This document shows, one piece after another, positions 8,021-17,235 of a stretch of DNA of 33,781 bases (the first letter of the stretch is position 1; each line of letters begins with the position of its first letter). The position numbers and the translations under genes are program-made. The stretch comes from Candidatus Omnitrophota bacterium (GTDB lineage: Bacteria; Omnitrophota; Gorgyraeia; Gygaellales; Profunditerraquicolaceae). The notes beneath the pieces were generated by a model, which worked only from the letters and a program-made list of their open reading frames with translations, made no database searches and was not told the origin of the DNA. Location of the stretch: assembly GCA_026416665.1 (NCBI GenBank), contig JAOAET010000015.1, forward strand, positions 68,433 through 102,213, in the 5' to 3' direction.

Positions 8021-9292
8021 CTATTTTCCTATTGATAACAATTCTTTTATAGCTTGCTCTCTATGTTTTTGCGGACCGATGAGTGCTAAATTTAAGCGGG
8101 AATCACAAAATATAAAATCTGCTACTTGGTGTATCTGACTTAAACCAACCGCATTTATTTCTCTCTTTACTTTTTTTAAAGTATCTACTCTGTTTAACAT
8201 TATTGTCTGCTCACCTATCCAAAGCATCTGATCCAAAGAATCCTCTAAAGAAAGAGTAAGCTGACCAATAAGATATTCTTTTGCCCTACGTAATTCGCCT
8301 TTTCCTATTTTTTTAATTCTTATTCTGTTTATTTCTTTAATAATAAGCTGTATGGTCTCTAACACTTTATTGTTGTCTACCCCTGCATGAATAAAAAAAG
8401 CGCCAGTATCATTAAGTCGCTGTACTTGGGTGCCAATCTCATATGCCAAACCACGTTTTTCGCGTATCTCATTAAACAGACGGCTGGAGCTGTTTCCTCC
8501 TAAAATAATATGAAGAATACTCTGAGCATAACGTTGTGGGTGTAAACGGCTTAATCCGTGAAAACCAACAATAAGATGGGTCTGTTCTGTATCTTTATTC
8601 AATATACGTAACTGTGGAACGGTCTGTTTTAATTCTACTGCGGAGAATTTGCTTGGTAGCGAACAAGGTAAAGCATTAAAGAGTTTCTTTATCTTACGAA
8701 CTAATTGAGAATGACATAAATTACCCGCTGCACTAATCACTATATTTGCACTGGTATAATATTGTTTGCGGTAGTTCTCTAGGTCACTTCTAGTAATACG
8801 AGTAATTGTTTCTTCTTTTCCTAAGATACTTCGTCCTAAAGGCTGATTGGGCCAAAGTAATTCATCAATAAGTTCATGGACATAGCTCTGAGGTAAATCC
8901 TTATACATTTTAATCTCTTCTAAGATAACTGTTCGTTCTTTTTCAATATCAGAGACTGCCAATTTTGGGTATAAAACCATTTCTGCTAAAATATCTAAAC
9001 ACCTTTCAAGATATCTGGAAGGTGCTTTAATGAAAAAACAAGTAGCCTCTTCAGAAGTAAAGCCATTAAACGAACCACCTACACCTTCTATTGCCTCTTT
9101 GATTTGTTGACAACTATAGTGTTTGGTGCCTTTAAAAACCAGATGTTCTAAATAATGGCTAATCCCGCACAGCTCTTCCTGTTCGTAGCGAGAACCGGTT
9201 TTTACCCATACACCAACAGCAAGTGACTCAATATCCCGCATAGAAGCACTTACTATCCGCACACCATTATTTAAGGTTGTCTTTTGATACAT
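8021..9292 (-). CDS. M16-family zinc metallopeptidase (processing-peptidase-like)
   Basis: An insulinase/M16B peptidase of 423 residues. The inverted zinc motif HYLEH is at about residues 46-50, and the further glutamate ligand lies in ERTVILEEIKMYKD some 75 residues on. The C-terminal half contains the non-catalytic repeat with GGNSSSRLFNEIREKRGLAYEIG, as in mitochondrial-processing-peptidase-like bacterial proteins. I start at the ATG at 9290-9292, which has AAAGGG upstream and where the family core begins. The GTG further up at 9343 lacks a ribosome-binding site and would overlap trpA. No signal peptide, so probably cytoplasmic. Confidence 0.9.
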   Translation of the reverse strand: MYQKTTLNNGVRIVSASMRDIESLAVGVWVKTGSRYEQEELCGISHYLEHLVFKGTKHYSCQQIKEAIEGVGGSFNGFTSEEATCFFIKAPSRYLERCLDILAEMVLYPKLAVSDIEKERTVILEEIKMYKDLPQSYVHELIDELLWPNQPLGRSILGKEETITRITRSDLENYRKQYYTSANIVISAAGNLCHSQLVRKIKKLFNALPCSLPSKFSAVELKQTVPQLRILNKDTEQTHLIVGFHGLSRLHPQRYAQSILHIILGGNSSSRLFNEIREKRGLAYEIGTQVQRLNDTGAFFIHAGVDNNKVLETIQLIIKEINRIRIKKIGKGELRRAKEYLIGQLTLSLEDSLDQMLWIGEQTIMLNRVDTLKKVKREINAVGLSQIHQVADFIFCDSRLNLALIGPQKHREQAIKELLSIGK

Positions 9293-9335
9293 CTTTTCTA
9301 CCCTTTGCCTTATGGAAAAAGAAAGCCTTTGTTTA

Positions 9336-10127
9336 TTATACACTCTTACGCAGCAACTTCACAAAATTCAAAACCTTTTCCAAACAATTTTTTGAGTTTA
9401 TATTTTCTTTTATTTTCTTTATTATAGCGCTACCCACAATTACACCATCAGCTACCTGAGAAAGTTTCTTTGCCTGTTCAGGATCTGATATACCAAAACC
9501 CACACAAACAGGCACATGGGTAAGTCTTTTAATCTGCTGAATATGACAAGCTACCTGCGCTTTTGAAATATGAGACATCCCTGTTGTGCCAGTTATAGAG
9601 ATATAATAAATAAATCCTTCGGCAGTAGAACAAATTTCTTTACAACGCCTTAAGTCCGTAGTAGGTGCAATAAAAGAAATTATTTTTATCTGATACTTTT
9701 TTGCAGCATCTCTTATATACTTTGCCTCTTCATAAGGAAGGTCAGGGATTATTAAACCATCTACTCCAGAGACTACTGCCTGTCTTAAGAAATTCTCAAT
9801 ACCAAAAACAAATACAGGATTATAATAAGTCATAAAACAGATAGGGGTTTGGATTTTAGAACGCAGACGCTTAGTCAGCTTTAATACTTTTCTAAGAGTA
9901 GTTCCTTTTAAAAGCGCTTGATAAGACGATTCTTGAATAATCGGCCCATCAGCAATAGGATCAGAGAAAGGTATGCCTAACTCAAAGACATCCACCCCAA
10001 GTTTACTCATTTCTTGAATCAGTTTTTCAGTAAAATCTAAAGAAGGATAACCAGCAGTAACAAAAATAATCAGGGCTTTTCTACCTTGACTGCGAAGTTG
10101 TTTAAAAGTTTCTTCAATTCTGTTCAT
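9336..10127 (-). CDS. trpA: Tryptophan synthase alpha chain
   Basis: The alpha subunit cleaves indole-glycerol phosphate to indole and glyceraldehyde phosphate. The 263-residue TIM barrel keeps the catalytic Glu49 in FELGIPFSDPIADGP and Asp60 in the same motif, with numbering identical to the enterobacterial enzyme. TYYNPVF, DGLIIPDLPYEEA and the phosphate-binding VGFGIS and GVIVGSAII are also present. It lies 27 bases downstream of trpB and ends the split tryptophan gene set. Confidence 0.97.
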   Translation of the reverse strand: MNRIEETFKQLRSQGRKALIIFVTAGYPSLDFTEKLIQEMSKLGVDVFELGIPFSDPIADGPIIQESSYQALLKGTTLRKVLKLTKRLRSKIQTPICFMTYYNPVFVFGIENFLRQAVVSGVDGLIIPDLPYEEAKYIRDAAKKYQIKIISFIAPTTDLRRCKEICSTAEGFIYYISITGTTGMSHISKAQVACHIQQIKRLTHVPVCVGFGISDPEQAKKLSQVADGVIVGSAIIKKIKENINSKNCLEKVLNFVKLLRKSV

Positions 10128-10154
10128 TCTCTGTAATTGAATAAGAAACTAAAT

Positions 10155-11345
10155 TTATAGATTTAACTGACTAAGTGCTTCCACTGCAGTATTCATATCC
10201 TTATCCCCTCTACCAGAAAGACATACTATCACAACACTTTTTTTATTTGCCAACTTATTTAGCTCCTTAAGATAAGCAACTGCATGTGCTGATTCTAAAG
10301 CAGGGATTAACCCTTCACTGCGTGCCAATAAAACAAACCCATCCAGTGCCTGTTTATCAGTGACTGCTACGTAGTGACAACGACCTGTTTGTTTATACAT
10401 TGCATGTTCAGGTCCAACACCTGGATAATCAAGACCTGCGGAGATAGAATGTGTAGGCATAATTTGCCCAGACCCATCTTGTAAAACATATGATTTTGCC
10501 CCATGTAAAATGCCGATATTGCCTTTACATAGAGAGGCAGCGTGTTTATCAGTAGAAAGCCCTTTTCCCGCGGCCTCTACCCCAATAAATTTTACTGAGC
10601 GTTGTCTATAAAAAGGATAAAACAACCCCATGGCATTACTACCACCCCCTACACAGGCAACCAAATAATCAGGCAATTGCTTAGCTATCCTTAAAATCTG
10701 TTTCTTTGTTTCTCTGCCAATTACTGATTGAAAGTCACGCACCAGCATAGGATATGGATGAGGGCCAGCAACTGTTCCAAATACATAAAAGGTATCCTCA
10801 ACATGAGTAACCCAATCACGCATTGCCTCATTTATCGCATCTTTTAAAGTCTGCGAACCACTCAAAACCGGCACAACTTCTGCACCTAACAACTTCATTC
10901 GGTATACATTAAGTTTTTGTCTTTCTATATCTTCCTTTCCCATAAAAATCGTGCAACGTAAACCAAAAAGTGCAGCCACAGTTGCTGTAGCTACTCCGTG
11001 TTGCCCTGCTCCTGTCTCAGCAATAAGACGTTTCTTTTTCATCCGTACTGCTAAAAGCGCTTGTCCTAAAGTATTGTTAATCTTGTGGGCTCCTGTATGC
11101 AACAGGTCTTCACGTTTTAAGAAAATCTTTAAGTTTGATAGCTGTCTGCTTAGATTCTTTGCCTCATAAAGTGGGGTGGGACGACCTGCATATTGAGTAA
11201 GGTAATAATTTAATTCTTTCCAAAATCCGCGGTCACGTTTTGCCAACAGGTAATGCTGCTCTAGATCATTTAAAGCGGACATTAATGTTTCAGGGACAAA
11301 TCTTCCACCAAAATCAAGGAAATATCCGTTTTTATCAGGAAACAT
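10155..11345 (-). CDS. trpB: Tryptophan synthase beta chain (TrpB1 type)
   Basis: The beta subunit condenses indole with serine using pyridoxal phosphate. The PLP lysine is Lys88 in HTGAHKINN, followed by [12 protein letters not shown], the phosphate-binding GGGSNAMG, and SGRGDKDM near the C-terminus. At 396 residues the N-terminus and length fit TrpB1, which partners TrpA. There is no clear Shine-Dalgarno before the ATG at 11343-11345. It follows the secreted toroid-like protein gene by 38 bases and sits far from trpG-D-C-F, from which the acs genes separate it. Confidence 0.97.
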   Translation of the reverse strand: MFPDKNGYFLDFGGRFVPETLMSALNDLEQHYLLAKRDRGFWKELNYYLTQYAGRPTPLYEAKNLSRQLSNLKIFLKREDLLHTGAHKINNTLGQALLAVRMKKKRLIAETGAGQHGVATATVAALFGLRCTIFMGKEDIERQKLNVYRMKLLGAEVVPVLSGSQTLKDAINEAMRDWVTHVEDTFYVFGTVAGPHPYPMLVRDFQSVIGRETKKQILRIAKQLPDYLVACVGGGSNAMGLFYPFYRQRSVKFIGVEAAGKGLSTDKHAASLCKGNIGILHGAKSYVLQDGSGQIMPTHSISAGLDYPGVGPEHAMYKQTGRCHYVAVTDKQALDGFVLLARSEGLIPALESAHAVAYLKELNKLANKKSVVIVCLSGRGDKDMNTAVEALSQLNL

Positions 11346-11383
11346 AGAAATACTAGTTTGTATGATGGAGAATCAAATAAGGA

Positions 11384-12748
11384 CTATTCATTAGATTCTA
11401 TACCGGATTTGTTGTCAGATGAAACCATTTGTTCAAGCGCTGTGAAATCAAACATAAAATAAAAAGGTAATGTATCTTTTGTTTTTCTAAAATCACAATA
11501 ACTTGTTCGCAAAAATCGTGGCATTGGACTGAAATTGTAACCACCATTAAAGGCAGCTATAGCATAGAAACTTGTGTCAATAAAACGTTCCCACCAATTT
11601 GCTTTGCTGTTTTGAGAATAGTCCAGCCAGTCAATCCAGCCTCCAGCAATCCCATTGTCATCGGGTTTAATCTGCCATAACCCAGAATCCAAAGTCCATC
11701 GTAAAGCAGGTATGTAAAACTCAGACTGACCTGTCTTCCGCCAGACCAGCACTGCCTGAAAGGTATAACCTGGAGACCGTCGCTCAGTAAAAAAATAGTC
11801 ATCCCAAACACAAGCACCATCACTTTTTTGTAAACGTTGGGCAATCCAACGACCAACGCGAGGATGGTTAACACCCCAGGCAGGGACATTGAGCATCTGT
11901 GGAGCATAGTTAATCCAATCATGTTTTTCTGGTTCAATAGGTTGATTGTTCTGGTCAACTACTCTATACCAAACACCATAGTCAGCAGAATACGGATTTT
12001 TAATATACAAGGTAGAATTAATACCTAAGAGAATTCTACGTGCTGCCTGAGCACAACGAATAGCAAACCGCCAGTCTCGTTTCTCCCAAGCCCAAAGCTC
12101 TGCTGCTTTTAAAGCTTGATAAGCCCACGAATTGTCAGACGCCCAGCGCCATGAACGAAAATTACCGTCTTTATCTTTACCTCCCCCCAAAAGTTTTCCG
12201 TCACCACCGTATTTCTGACAAAGCATAAGATAGTTAGCCGCCTTTTTCATTGCCTGATAACGCGCAGGAGTCAACCCAAGACGATACAACGCCAACATTA
12301 CTTCGGCAGCCTGTGTAGGTGATTTTGCCAATGACTCTGTATCATTTGGATTTCCTGAACCAGGAGTATCAAAGGTATATTGATTAAACCAAGCTCCATC
12401 TCTGTCCTGTATTCGTATTAAATAATCTGCACAAAGTTCAGCAGACTTGCGATACTTAGGATTTTCTAGGATCTGTTCTGCCATTAAAAGCCCCAAAATT
12501 GCCAAGGCATTTTCTCTTGGAACAACCCAAGTAGGATTCCCTTGCACATTATTAATTGCTCCGTAGGCAGGACTACTGGGGTTACTAACATATTGACAAG
12601 AAATTATGTATTCTGCTTCTATTTGCACTAATTCAGGAAACTGGTAGTCTAAACAATAAGCACAGCGAGTATAAAAAGACAACAACGTCAAAACAACTAA
12701 CCCTATAGAAAAAGTAATATTGCGGACAAACAAGATTAAATTACACAT
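11384..12748 (-). CDS. Exported protein of probable alpha/alpha-toroid fold, function unknown
   Basis: A 454-residue protein I cannot name. Residues about 8-32 are a hydrophobic signal sequence. The mature part is rich in Trp and Tyr and has repeating helix-like blocks of 50-60 residues: AEYIISCQY, YRKSAELCADYLIRIQD, PTQAAEVMLALYRLGL, YQAMKKAANYLMLCQK, DNSWAYQALKAAELWA and FIDTSFYAIAAFNGG. Such spacing recalls six-hairpin glycosidases and terpenoid-cyclase-like toroids. DRDGAWFNQYTFDTPGSG could lie in a substrate cleft. No catalytic residues can be assigned. It lies between acsE (20 bases) and trpB (38 bases), in the same direction, so probably on the same transcript. Confidence 0.75.
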   Translation of the reverse strand: MCNLILFVRNITFSIGLVVLTLLSFYTRCAYCLDYQFPELVQIEAEYIISCQYVSNPSSPAYGAINNVQGNPTWVVPRENALAILGLLMAEQILENPKYRKSAELCADYLIRIQDRDGAWFNQYTFDTPGSGNPNDTESLAKSPTQAAEVMLALYRLGLTPARYQAMKKAANYLMLCQKYGGDGKLLGGGKDKDGNFRSWRWASDNSWAYQALKAAELWAWEKRDWRFAIRCAQAARRILLGINSTLYIKNPYSADYGVWYRVVDQNNQPIEPEKHDWINYAPQMLNVPAWGVNHPRVGRWIAQRLQKSDGACVWDDYFFTERRSPGYTFQAVLVWRKTGQSEFYIPALRWTLDSGLWQIKPDDNGIAGGWIDWLDYSQNSKANWWERFIDTSFYAIAAFNGGYNFSPMPRFLRTSYCDFRKTKDTLPFYFMFDFTALEQMVSSDNKSGIESNE

Positions 12749-12768
12749 AATTTTGACTCTACTAGTAA

Positions 12769-13557
12769 TTATTTCTTTAAATAAGCATCCAAAAAAGAAT
12801 CACAATAAATCTGCTTGTTTAAAATAAGCTCAGCAGTAATTAATGCGTTCATCAACTCGTGATCCGTTGGGTCAAGTATTGCCGCATCTAGACCGTAACT
12901 CTGTGCCATTACTAAAAAAGTGCGATTAATGAGACTACGCACAAATGTTCCTTGAGATATATTGGATAAACCTAATACCACTTTAGGTGAAGGGTCGTTT
13001 ATAATTTTAAAATCTCGTATTGCTTCTAAAGTATCCACTAACTGTGCCTGTGCCACATTTATTGGCAACAACACTGGGTCAAGGTAGAGATCTTCAACCG
13101 GAAACCCTTCCTTAAGACAATACTCTACAATAGTAGCAGCTAATTCTAAACGTCTATCTCTATTTTGTGGAACTCCTTTTATATCCATAGTAAGACCTAT
13201 AAGCTTGGCTTTGTATTTTAAAGCAAGAGGTATAAACTTGGATAATTTTTCCGCGTCAGCAGTAGTAGAGTTAATCATTACAGGATTTTTTATCACCGAT
13301 AAACCTGATTCAATTACACTTATTTTACTTGCATCAAGAACCAGCATTTTATCAGTTACTTCCTGAACTGTCTCAACTAACCACCGCATATCCTCAACAG
13401 GATTAGCTGAATGCGGTCCGCAATTAATATCTAAAGCATCTGCACCCGCCTTTATCTGCTTTAAAGCACATTGCTGAATTACTGCTTTATTACGCTCTTT
13501 TAATGCGGAAGCTATTGAAAGATACATACCGTTTATAAGTTCGCCTATAACAAACAT
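12769..13557 (-). CDS. acsE: Methyltetrahydrofolate:corrinoid iron-sulfur protein methyltransferase
   Basis: This pterin-binding TIM-barrel enzyme moves the methyl group of methyltetrahydrofolate onto the cobalt of the corrinoid iron-sulfur protein. At 262 residues it has the family length. Visible pterin-binding signatures are ADALDINCGPHS (about 39-50), LVLDASKISVIESGL, MINSTTADAEKL and LDPVLLPI. It is the last of the contiguous acsC-RACo-cooC-acsD-acsE set and starts 16 bases after acsD without a clear Shine-Dalgarno. Methionine-synthase-like B12 methyltransferases share the fold, but the short length and neighbours favour AcsE. Confidence 0.92.
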   Translation of the reverse strand: MFVIGELINGMYLSIASALKERNKAVIQQCALKQIKAGADALDINCGPHSANPVEDMRWLVETVQEVTDKMLVLDASKISVIESGLSVIKNPVMINSTTADAEKLSKFIPLALKYKAKLIGLTMDIKGVPQNRDRRLELAATIVEYCLKEGFPVEDLYLDPVLLPINVAQAQLVDTLEAIRDFKIINDPSPKVVLGLSNISQGTFVRSLINRTFLVMAQSYGLDAAILDPTDHELMNALITAELILNKQIYCDSFLDAYLKK

Positions 13558-13573
13558 TTTTAGTAATTAATAG

Positions 13574-14536
13574 TTATATATTGAATAATTCAATGTATTG
13601 TCTTACCTTTTCAATTGCCTGGGGGTGTCGCATAACCAAAATATCTGCTCCTGCCTGTAAAAAACTTACTGCAGTTGTTGCTTCCCATATTATACCACGT
13701 GCAGTGGCTTCTCCCCAAGTAGGAAAATCCTGTTGGCTTGCCCGTGCCTCTTTAGAACGCCATGCCTCTTGCCCAATCATACAGATAAAAGGCATAGCCA
13801 TCATTTTATCACCTGAAAAAGCAGCTAAACGTGCACGTTCCATAATGGAATAGGCATATTCTAAGCCGTATCCTAAAGCACCTACTGTTGGATCCATCAC
13901 AATACGGTCAGCAGAAAGTCCAATATCAGTTATAAGAATATTCAATTGTTTGGCAATATTTATATCTATAGGTGACTGCGCAATGACATTGTGACCATCA
14001 GCAATACAACTTGCTACTAAAGTTTTATAATTATTAGAAGAGGCACTACCAATAAGACATCGTTCTCCTTTAGCTGCTTCTGCACAAGCACATAAAACCG
14101 CATTATCCTTCTCGTCATCACCACACCCTAAAATAATAATTGGTACTTTTATCTGTCTAAGTAACTGCTGTATAAAATGCGCCTCTTGCTCAGGGGTGCG
14201 ATTTTCGTTCTCTGGATGAGCGCCTTGTAAACGAATACACAAAAGTCCTGCATTGAAGTCTTCTACACACTTTTCTGCCCATTCCAAAGGATTTGCCAAA
14301 CAACCACCATAAACCCGCATAAGATCTTCAGGCCAATCTAAAGGCAGGATATCCCATATTTCAAAAGCAATTTGAGGTTTATAGGGAATTTCTGCCTCCG
14401 CAGACAAAAAAGGCAAACCTGTCTGTCCCCCCACAGTAACAGTATGCAAACGGCTACCCCCTTGTTCAGCTGTTGCGCCAATAGTAACCGTATTAATCTT
14501 TGTCTGCCAACATTCTTTGAGCTGTTCTATAGCCAT
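13574..14536 (-). CDS. acsD: Corrinoid iron-sulfur protein, small (beta) subunit
   Basis: The small subunit of CFeSP is a TIM barrel that pairs with AcsC and helps cradle the corrinoid during methyl transfer to acetyl-CoA synthase. The 320-residue sequence has GGQTGLPFLSAEAEIPYKP near residues 36-54 and EIWDILPLDWPEDLMRVYG after it. GSASSNNYKTL, DRIVMDPTVGALGYGLEYAYSI and TAVSFLQAGADILVMRHP follow. All are characteristic of AcsD/CdhD. GGAGGGTAG precedes the ATG. It follows the CooC-like gene by 5 bases and precedes acsE by 16. Confidence 0.94.
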   Translation of the reverse strand: MAIEQLKECWQTKINTVTIGATAEQGGSRLHTVTVGGQTGLPFLSAEAEIPYKPQIAFEIWDILPLDWPEDLMRVYGGCLANPLEWAEKCVEDFNAGLLCIRLQGAHPENENRTPEQEAHFIQQLLRQIKVPIIILGCGDDEKDNAVLCACAEAAKGERCLIGSASSNNYKTLVASCIADGHNVIAQSPIDINIAKQLNILITDIGLSADRIVMDPTVGALGYGLEYAYSIMERARLAAFSGDKMMAMPFICMIGQEAWRSKEARASQQDFPTWGEATARGIIWEATTAVSFLQAGADILVMRHPQAIEKVRQYIELFNI

Positions 14537-14541
14537 TTAAA

Positions 14542-15291
14542 CTACCCTCCTATTATTTTTTTTATAATCTTTTTTAGTTCTATGAATACTTTTGAATTTT
14601 TATCTAACCTAAACAATGACTGCCCCTCTTGACTGAATTTAGCAATCTGTTCATCTTCAGGTAAAATTCCTAACAATTGCAAATCAATACCTTTTAATTT
14701 TTTGCTAACTTCTTCCTCCTTTACACGATTTAATAAAATAAATTTATGCTGTGCTTTAATCTTAAGTTCCTTTGCTATTTCAGCAATACGTTGGGCTGCT
14801 CGTAACCCTGCTGGTGTGGATTCAGCCACAACCAAAAATACATCGCAGACAGCCATAGTCTTTCGTGACAGATGCTCCATCCCCGCCTCATTATCAATAA
14901 TCACAAAGTCATATTTCTTCATTAGTTTCTCTAAGACATTGCGTAAGACGTTATTTACATAACAATAACATCCGGGTCCTTCGGGTCTACCCATTGTCAG
15001 AATATCAAACTTATCTTGCTCATCAATAATTGTCTGTACCTTGTATTCAATGAATCGGTCTTTACTTATTCCTGCGGGAATTTTATCCTTTTCCTCATTA
15101 ATTTGTGATAAAACTGTGCCGATGGTCTCTTTAATTTCTAATCCCAAAAACTCTGCCAAATTACTATTCGGGTCAGCATCTACTGCCAAAATAGACCCTT
15201 GGTAATTCTCTGATAACAAACGCACAAGTAAAGCAGAAACAGTGGTTTTTCCAACACCACCTTTTCCTACAACGAGAATTGTGTAAGCCAT
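14542..15291 (-). CDS. cooC: CooC/AcsF-type nickel-insertion ATPase
   Basis: A MinD/ParA-type ATPase of 249 residues. It has the deviant Walker A KGGVGKTT (10-17), VDADPNSNLAEFLG for metal or switch contacts, and IIDNEAGMEHLSRKT, a signature of the CooC/AcsF subgroup. These proteins help load nickel into CO dehydrogenase or acetyl-CoA synthase. Placement between the RACo activator and acsD agrees with an acetyl-CoA pathway role. Whether it serves CODH (CooC) or ACS (AcsF) cannot be decided here, as neither target gene is in the window. Confidence 0.88.
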   Translation of the reverse strand: MAYTILVVGKGGVGKTTVSALLVRLLSENYQGSILAVDADPNSNLAEFLGLEIKETIGTVLSQINEEKDKIPAGISKDRFIEYKVQTIIDEQDKFDILTMGRPEGPGCYCYVNNVLRNVLEKLMKKYDFVIIDNEAGMEHLSRKTMAVCDVFLVVAESTPAGLRAAQRIAEIAKELKIKAQHKFILLNRVKEEEVSKKLKGIDLQLLGILPEDEQIAKFSQEGQSLFRLDKNSKVFIELKKIIKKIIGG

Positions 15292-15309
15292 TGTATAACT
15301 TAATCCTTT

Positions 15310-17235
15310 CTAATGTCCAAATGAAGGAAATCTTTCCAAATCTGTATGTGGAAAAAATAAAGCCGCCATATACTCATCCATATAAATTGGCTCATCAGAC
15401 AATTCTAAATAAGCCATATTCTCAGCAATTCGTTTTGCTCTTTCAAATTGTCTTTGTGAAAGTAACATAGCCGAAGCACCCGCAATAGCAGTATTACCTA
15501 CAAACTCAAATACTTCAACTGGAAGGTCAGGTAATAATCCAATGGTGATAGCATTTCTTATATCTAATGATGTACCAAAGCCACCTGCGATGAAAATCTT
15601 TTTTAGGTCTTTGAAAGAAAAAGACATCTTTTTTAAAAGTATACTGGTTGCAGCATAAATGGCTGCTTTTGCCCGTTTAATATTCTCAATATCTGATTCG
15701 CAGATAACTATATCTTTTTCTACTGCTGTTTTATCACTGCTGACTATAACATATTCTTTTTCTCCATTATTGTCGCGTATATGTGGATTACAAAGCAACT
15801 TAAATCTACCATCTCGTTCAATAATTCCCCATCGTAAAAATTCTGCTAAGACATCAATGTATCCTGAACCACAAATACCTCTGGGTAAGGTATTCCCAAT
15901 AGTATCAAAATAGATTTGAGCATTACGGTTTAAGCAAAATCTCTGAATTGCCCCTTGACTACTATGCATACCACTTCTTACCCCTGAGCCTTCAAAGGCA
16001 GGTCCTGCGGAGGCAGAGGTAGCTATCAAAAAATCCTTGTTACCTAAAGCTACTTCACCATTTGTTCCTACATCAATTAAAAGCCCTAAGGTATCTTGCT
16101 TATCTAAAGCAGTTGCCAAAACACCACTGGTAACATCTCCGCCAACGTAGCTGGAGATACCCGGGACAAAAAATACCATTGCGCGTGGATTAAGCCGCAA
16201 TCCCACCTCTGTTACTCTTAAAGGTGGAACAAATTGCACTGTTGGCACATAGGGTTGTCTGCGAATGTAATATGGATTTATGCGCAAAAGCAGATGTATC
16301 ATTGTGGTGTTACCCGTACAGACTGCTGAAAATACATCATTTAAATCTATCTTATGTTCAACAGCAAGTTGCCGAATTATATCATTAAGACAACTTACCA
16401 CTGCCTCGTATAATTTTTCCAATCCATCGTTTTTCTCAGCAAAAATAATACGGCTAATTACATCTGCACCAAAAACCGCCTGACGATTATAAACAGCCTT
16501 TGTACCTAAAACTTGTTTTTTGGCTATATCTATCAATTGTCCTGTAATAGTAGTTGTCCCAATATCAAAAACAAAACCAAAATTTCTTTGGGTAGTATCC
16601 TTTGGTTCAATATTTAAAATCTCAAGATTCTGTCCGCAACTAGTTAAACCCAGAGTAACTTGCCACTGAGCATCACGTAACAAACTAGCTATGCCTCGTA
16701 TATTTTGTAACGATATCTGAACACTATTTGAATTGGTTATTTTTCGGGTAGCGTTAATTAATCGCTCAACATCCGCAGTTGTATTGTTTTTATCTGGTGG
16801 ATTCAACTTTAAATACAACTTCCAAACTAATGGTCTGTCTTCAAGAGATACCTCTGGTAACTGCCTCTGAGGTAAAACTATCTCTTCTGCTTCTAACGGT
16901 AATCCCTTTAACTGAGAGGGAAGCACTATTTTTTCTATGAACCCTTCATCTAAACGCGTCTCTAAGGGAATCTCTACTTCTATATCACTGGCAATAACCG
17001 TTTGACAGGCAAGGTATACTGCCTGTTTCTTTTCTTCAGGGGTCAAAAGAGCGGTTGGTCTGCTTACTACTTTTCCTTTACGCAGAATGACCTTACATCT
17101 ACCACAAACACCATCTCCCCCGCAAGTAGCATTAAGGCTAATTCCTGCAGAAAGAGCTGCCTGAAGGATAGTGTAGTCTGGTTCTACTTCTATTGTTTTT
17201 TGGTCTGGTAAAAAGGTAACTTTAAATTTTTCCAT
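15310..17235 (-). CDS. RACo-type ATP-dependent reductive activator of the corrinoid iron-sulfur protein
   Basis: A 641-residue protein. It has an N-terminal plant-type [2Fe-2S] ferredoxin domain (Cys38, Cys44, Cys47, Cys77), a linker, and a C-terminal ASKHA ATPase domain of the DUF4445/RACo family. ATPase motifs include FDIGTTTITGQL, TGNTTMIHLLL, LIDVGTNGEVALG, SAGPAFEGSGVRSGM, GICGSGYIDVLAE and IAGGFGTSLDIRNA. Such proteins use ATP to drive electrons uphill and return accidental Co(II) to Co(I) in CFeSP. I choose the ATG at 17233-17235, which overlaps the acsC stop as TAATG, over a TTG three codons upstream. Sits directly between acsC and cooC. Confidence 0.92.
   Translation of the reverse strand: MEKFKVTFLPDQKTIEVEPDYTILQAALSAGISLNATCGGDGVCGRCKVILRKGKVVSRPTALLTPEEKKQAVYLACQTVIASDIEVEIPLETRLDEGFIEKIVLPSQLKGLPLEAEEIVLPQRQLPEVSLEDRPLVWKLYLKLNPPDKNNTTADVERLINATRKITNSNSVQISLQNIRGIASLLRDAQWQVTLGLTSCGQNLEILNIEPKDTTQRNFGFVFDIGTTTITGQLIDIAKKQVLGTKAVYNRQAVFGADVISRIIFAEKNDGLEKLYEAVVSCLNDIIRQLAVEHKIDLNDVFSAVCTGNTTMIHLLLRINPYYIRRQPYVPTVQFVPPLRVTEVGLRLNPRAMVFFVPGISSYVGGDVTSGVLATALDKQDTLGLLIDVGTNGEVALGNKDFLIATSASAGPAFEGSGVRSGMHSSQGAIQRFCLNRNAQIYFDTIGNTLPRGICGSGYIDVLAEFLRWGIIERDGRFKLLCNPHIRDNNGEKEYVIVSSDKTAVEKDIVICESDIENIKRAKAAIYAATSILLKKMSFSFKDLKKIFIAGGFGTSLDIRNAITIGLLPDLPVEVFEFVGNTAIAGASAMLLSQRQFERAKRIAENMAYLELSDEPIYMDEYMAALFFPHTDLERFPSFGH

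Noticed and set aside
9293-9343. Upstream GTG start for the M16 peptidase
   Set aside because: No ribosome-binding site, overlaps trpA, and lies before the conserved core. The ATG at 9292 is better.
11557-11958. 133-codon minus-strand frame
   Set aside because: An alternate frame inside the toroid-like gene, without ribosome-binding site or motif.
11384-12748. Naming the toroid-like protein as a glycosidase or squalene-cyclase relative
   Set aside because: The repeat pattern suggests the fold only. No catalytic motif is visible, so no enzyme name is justified.
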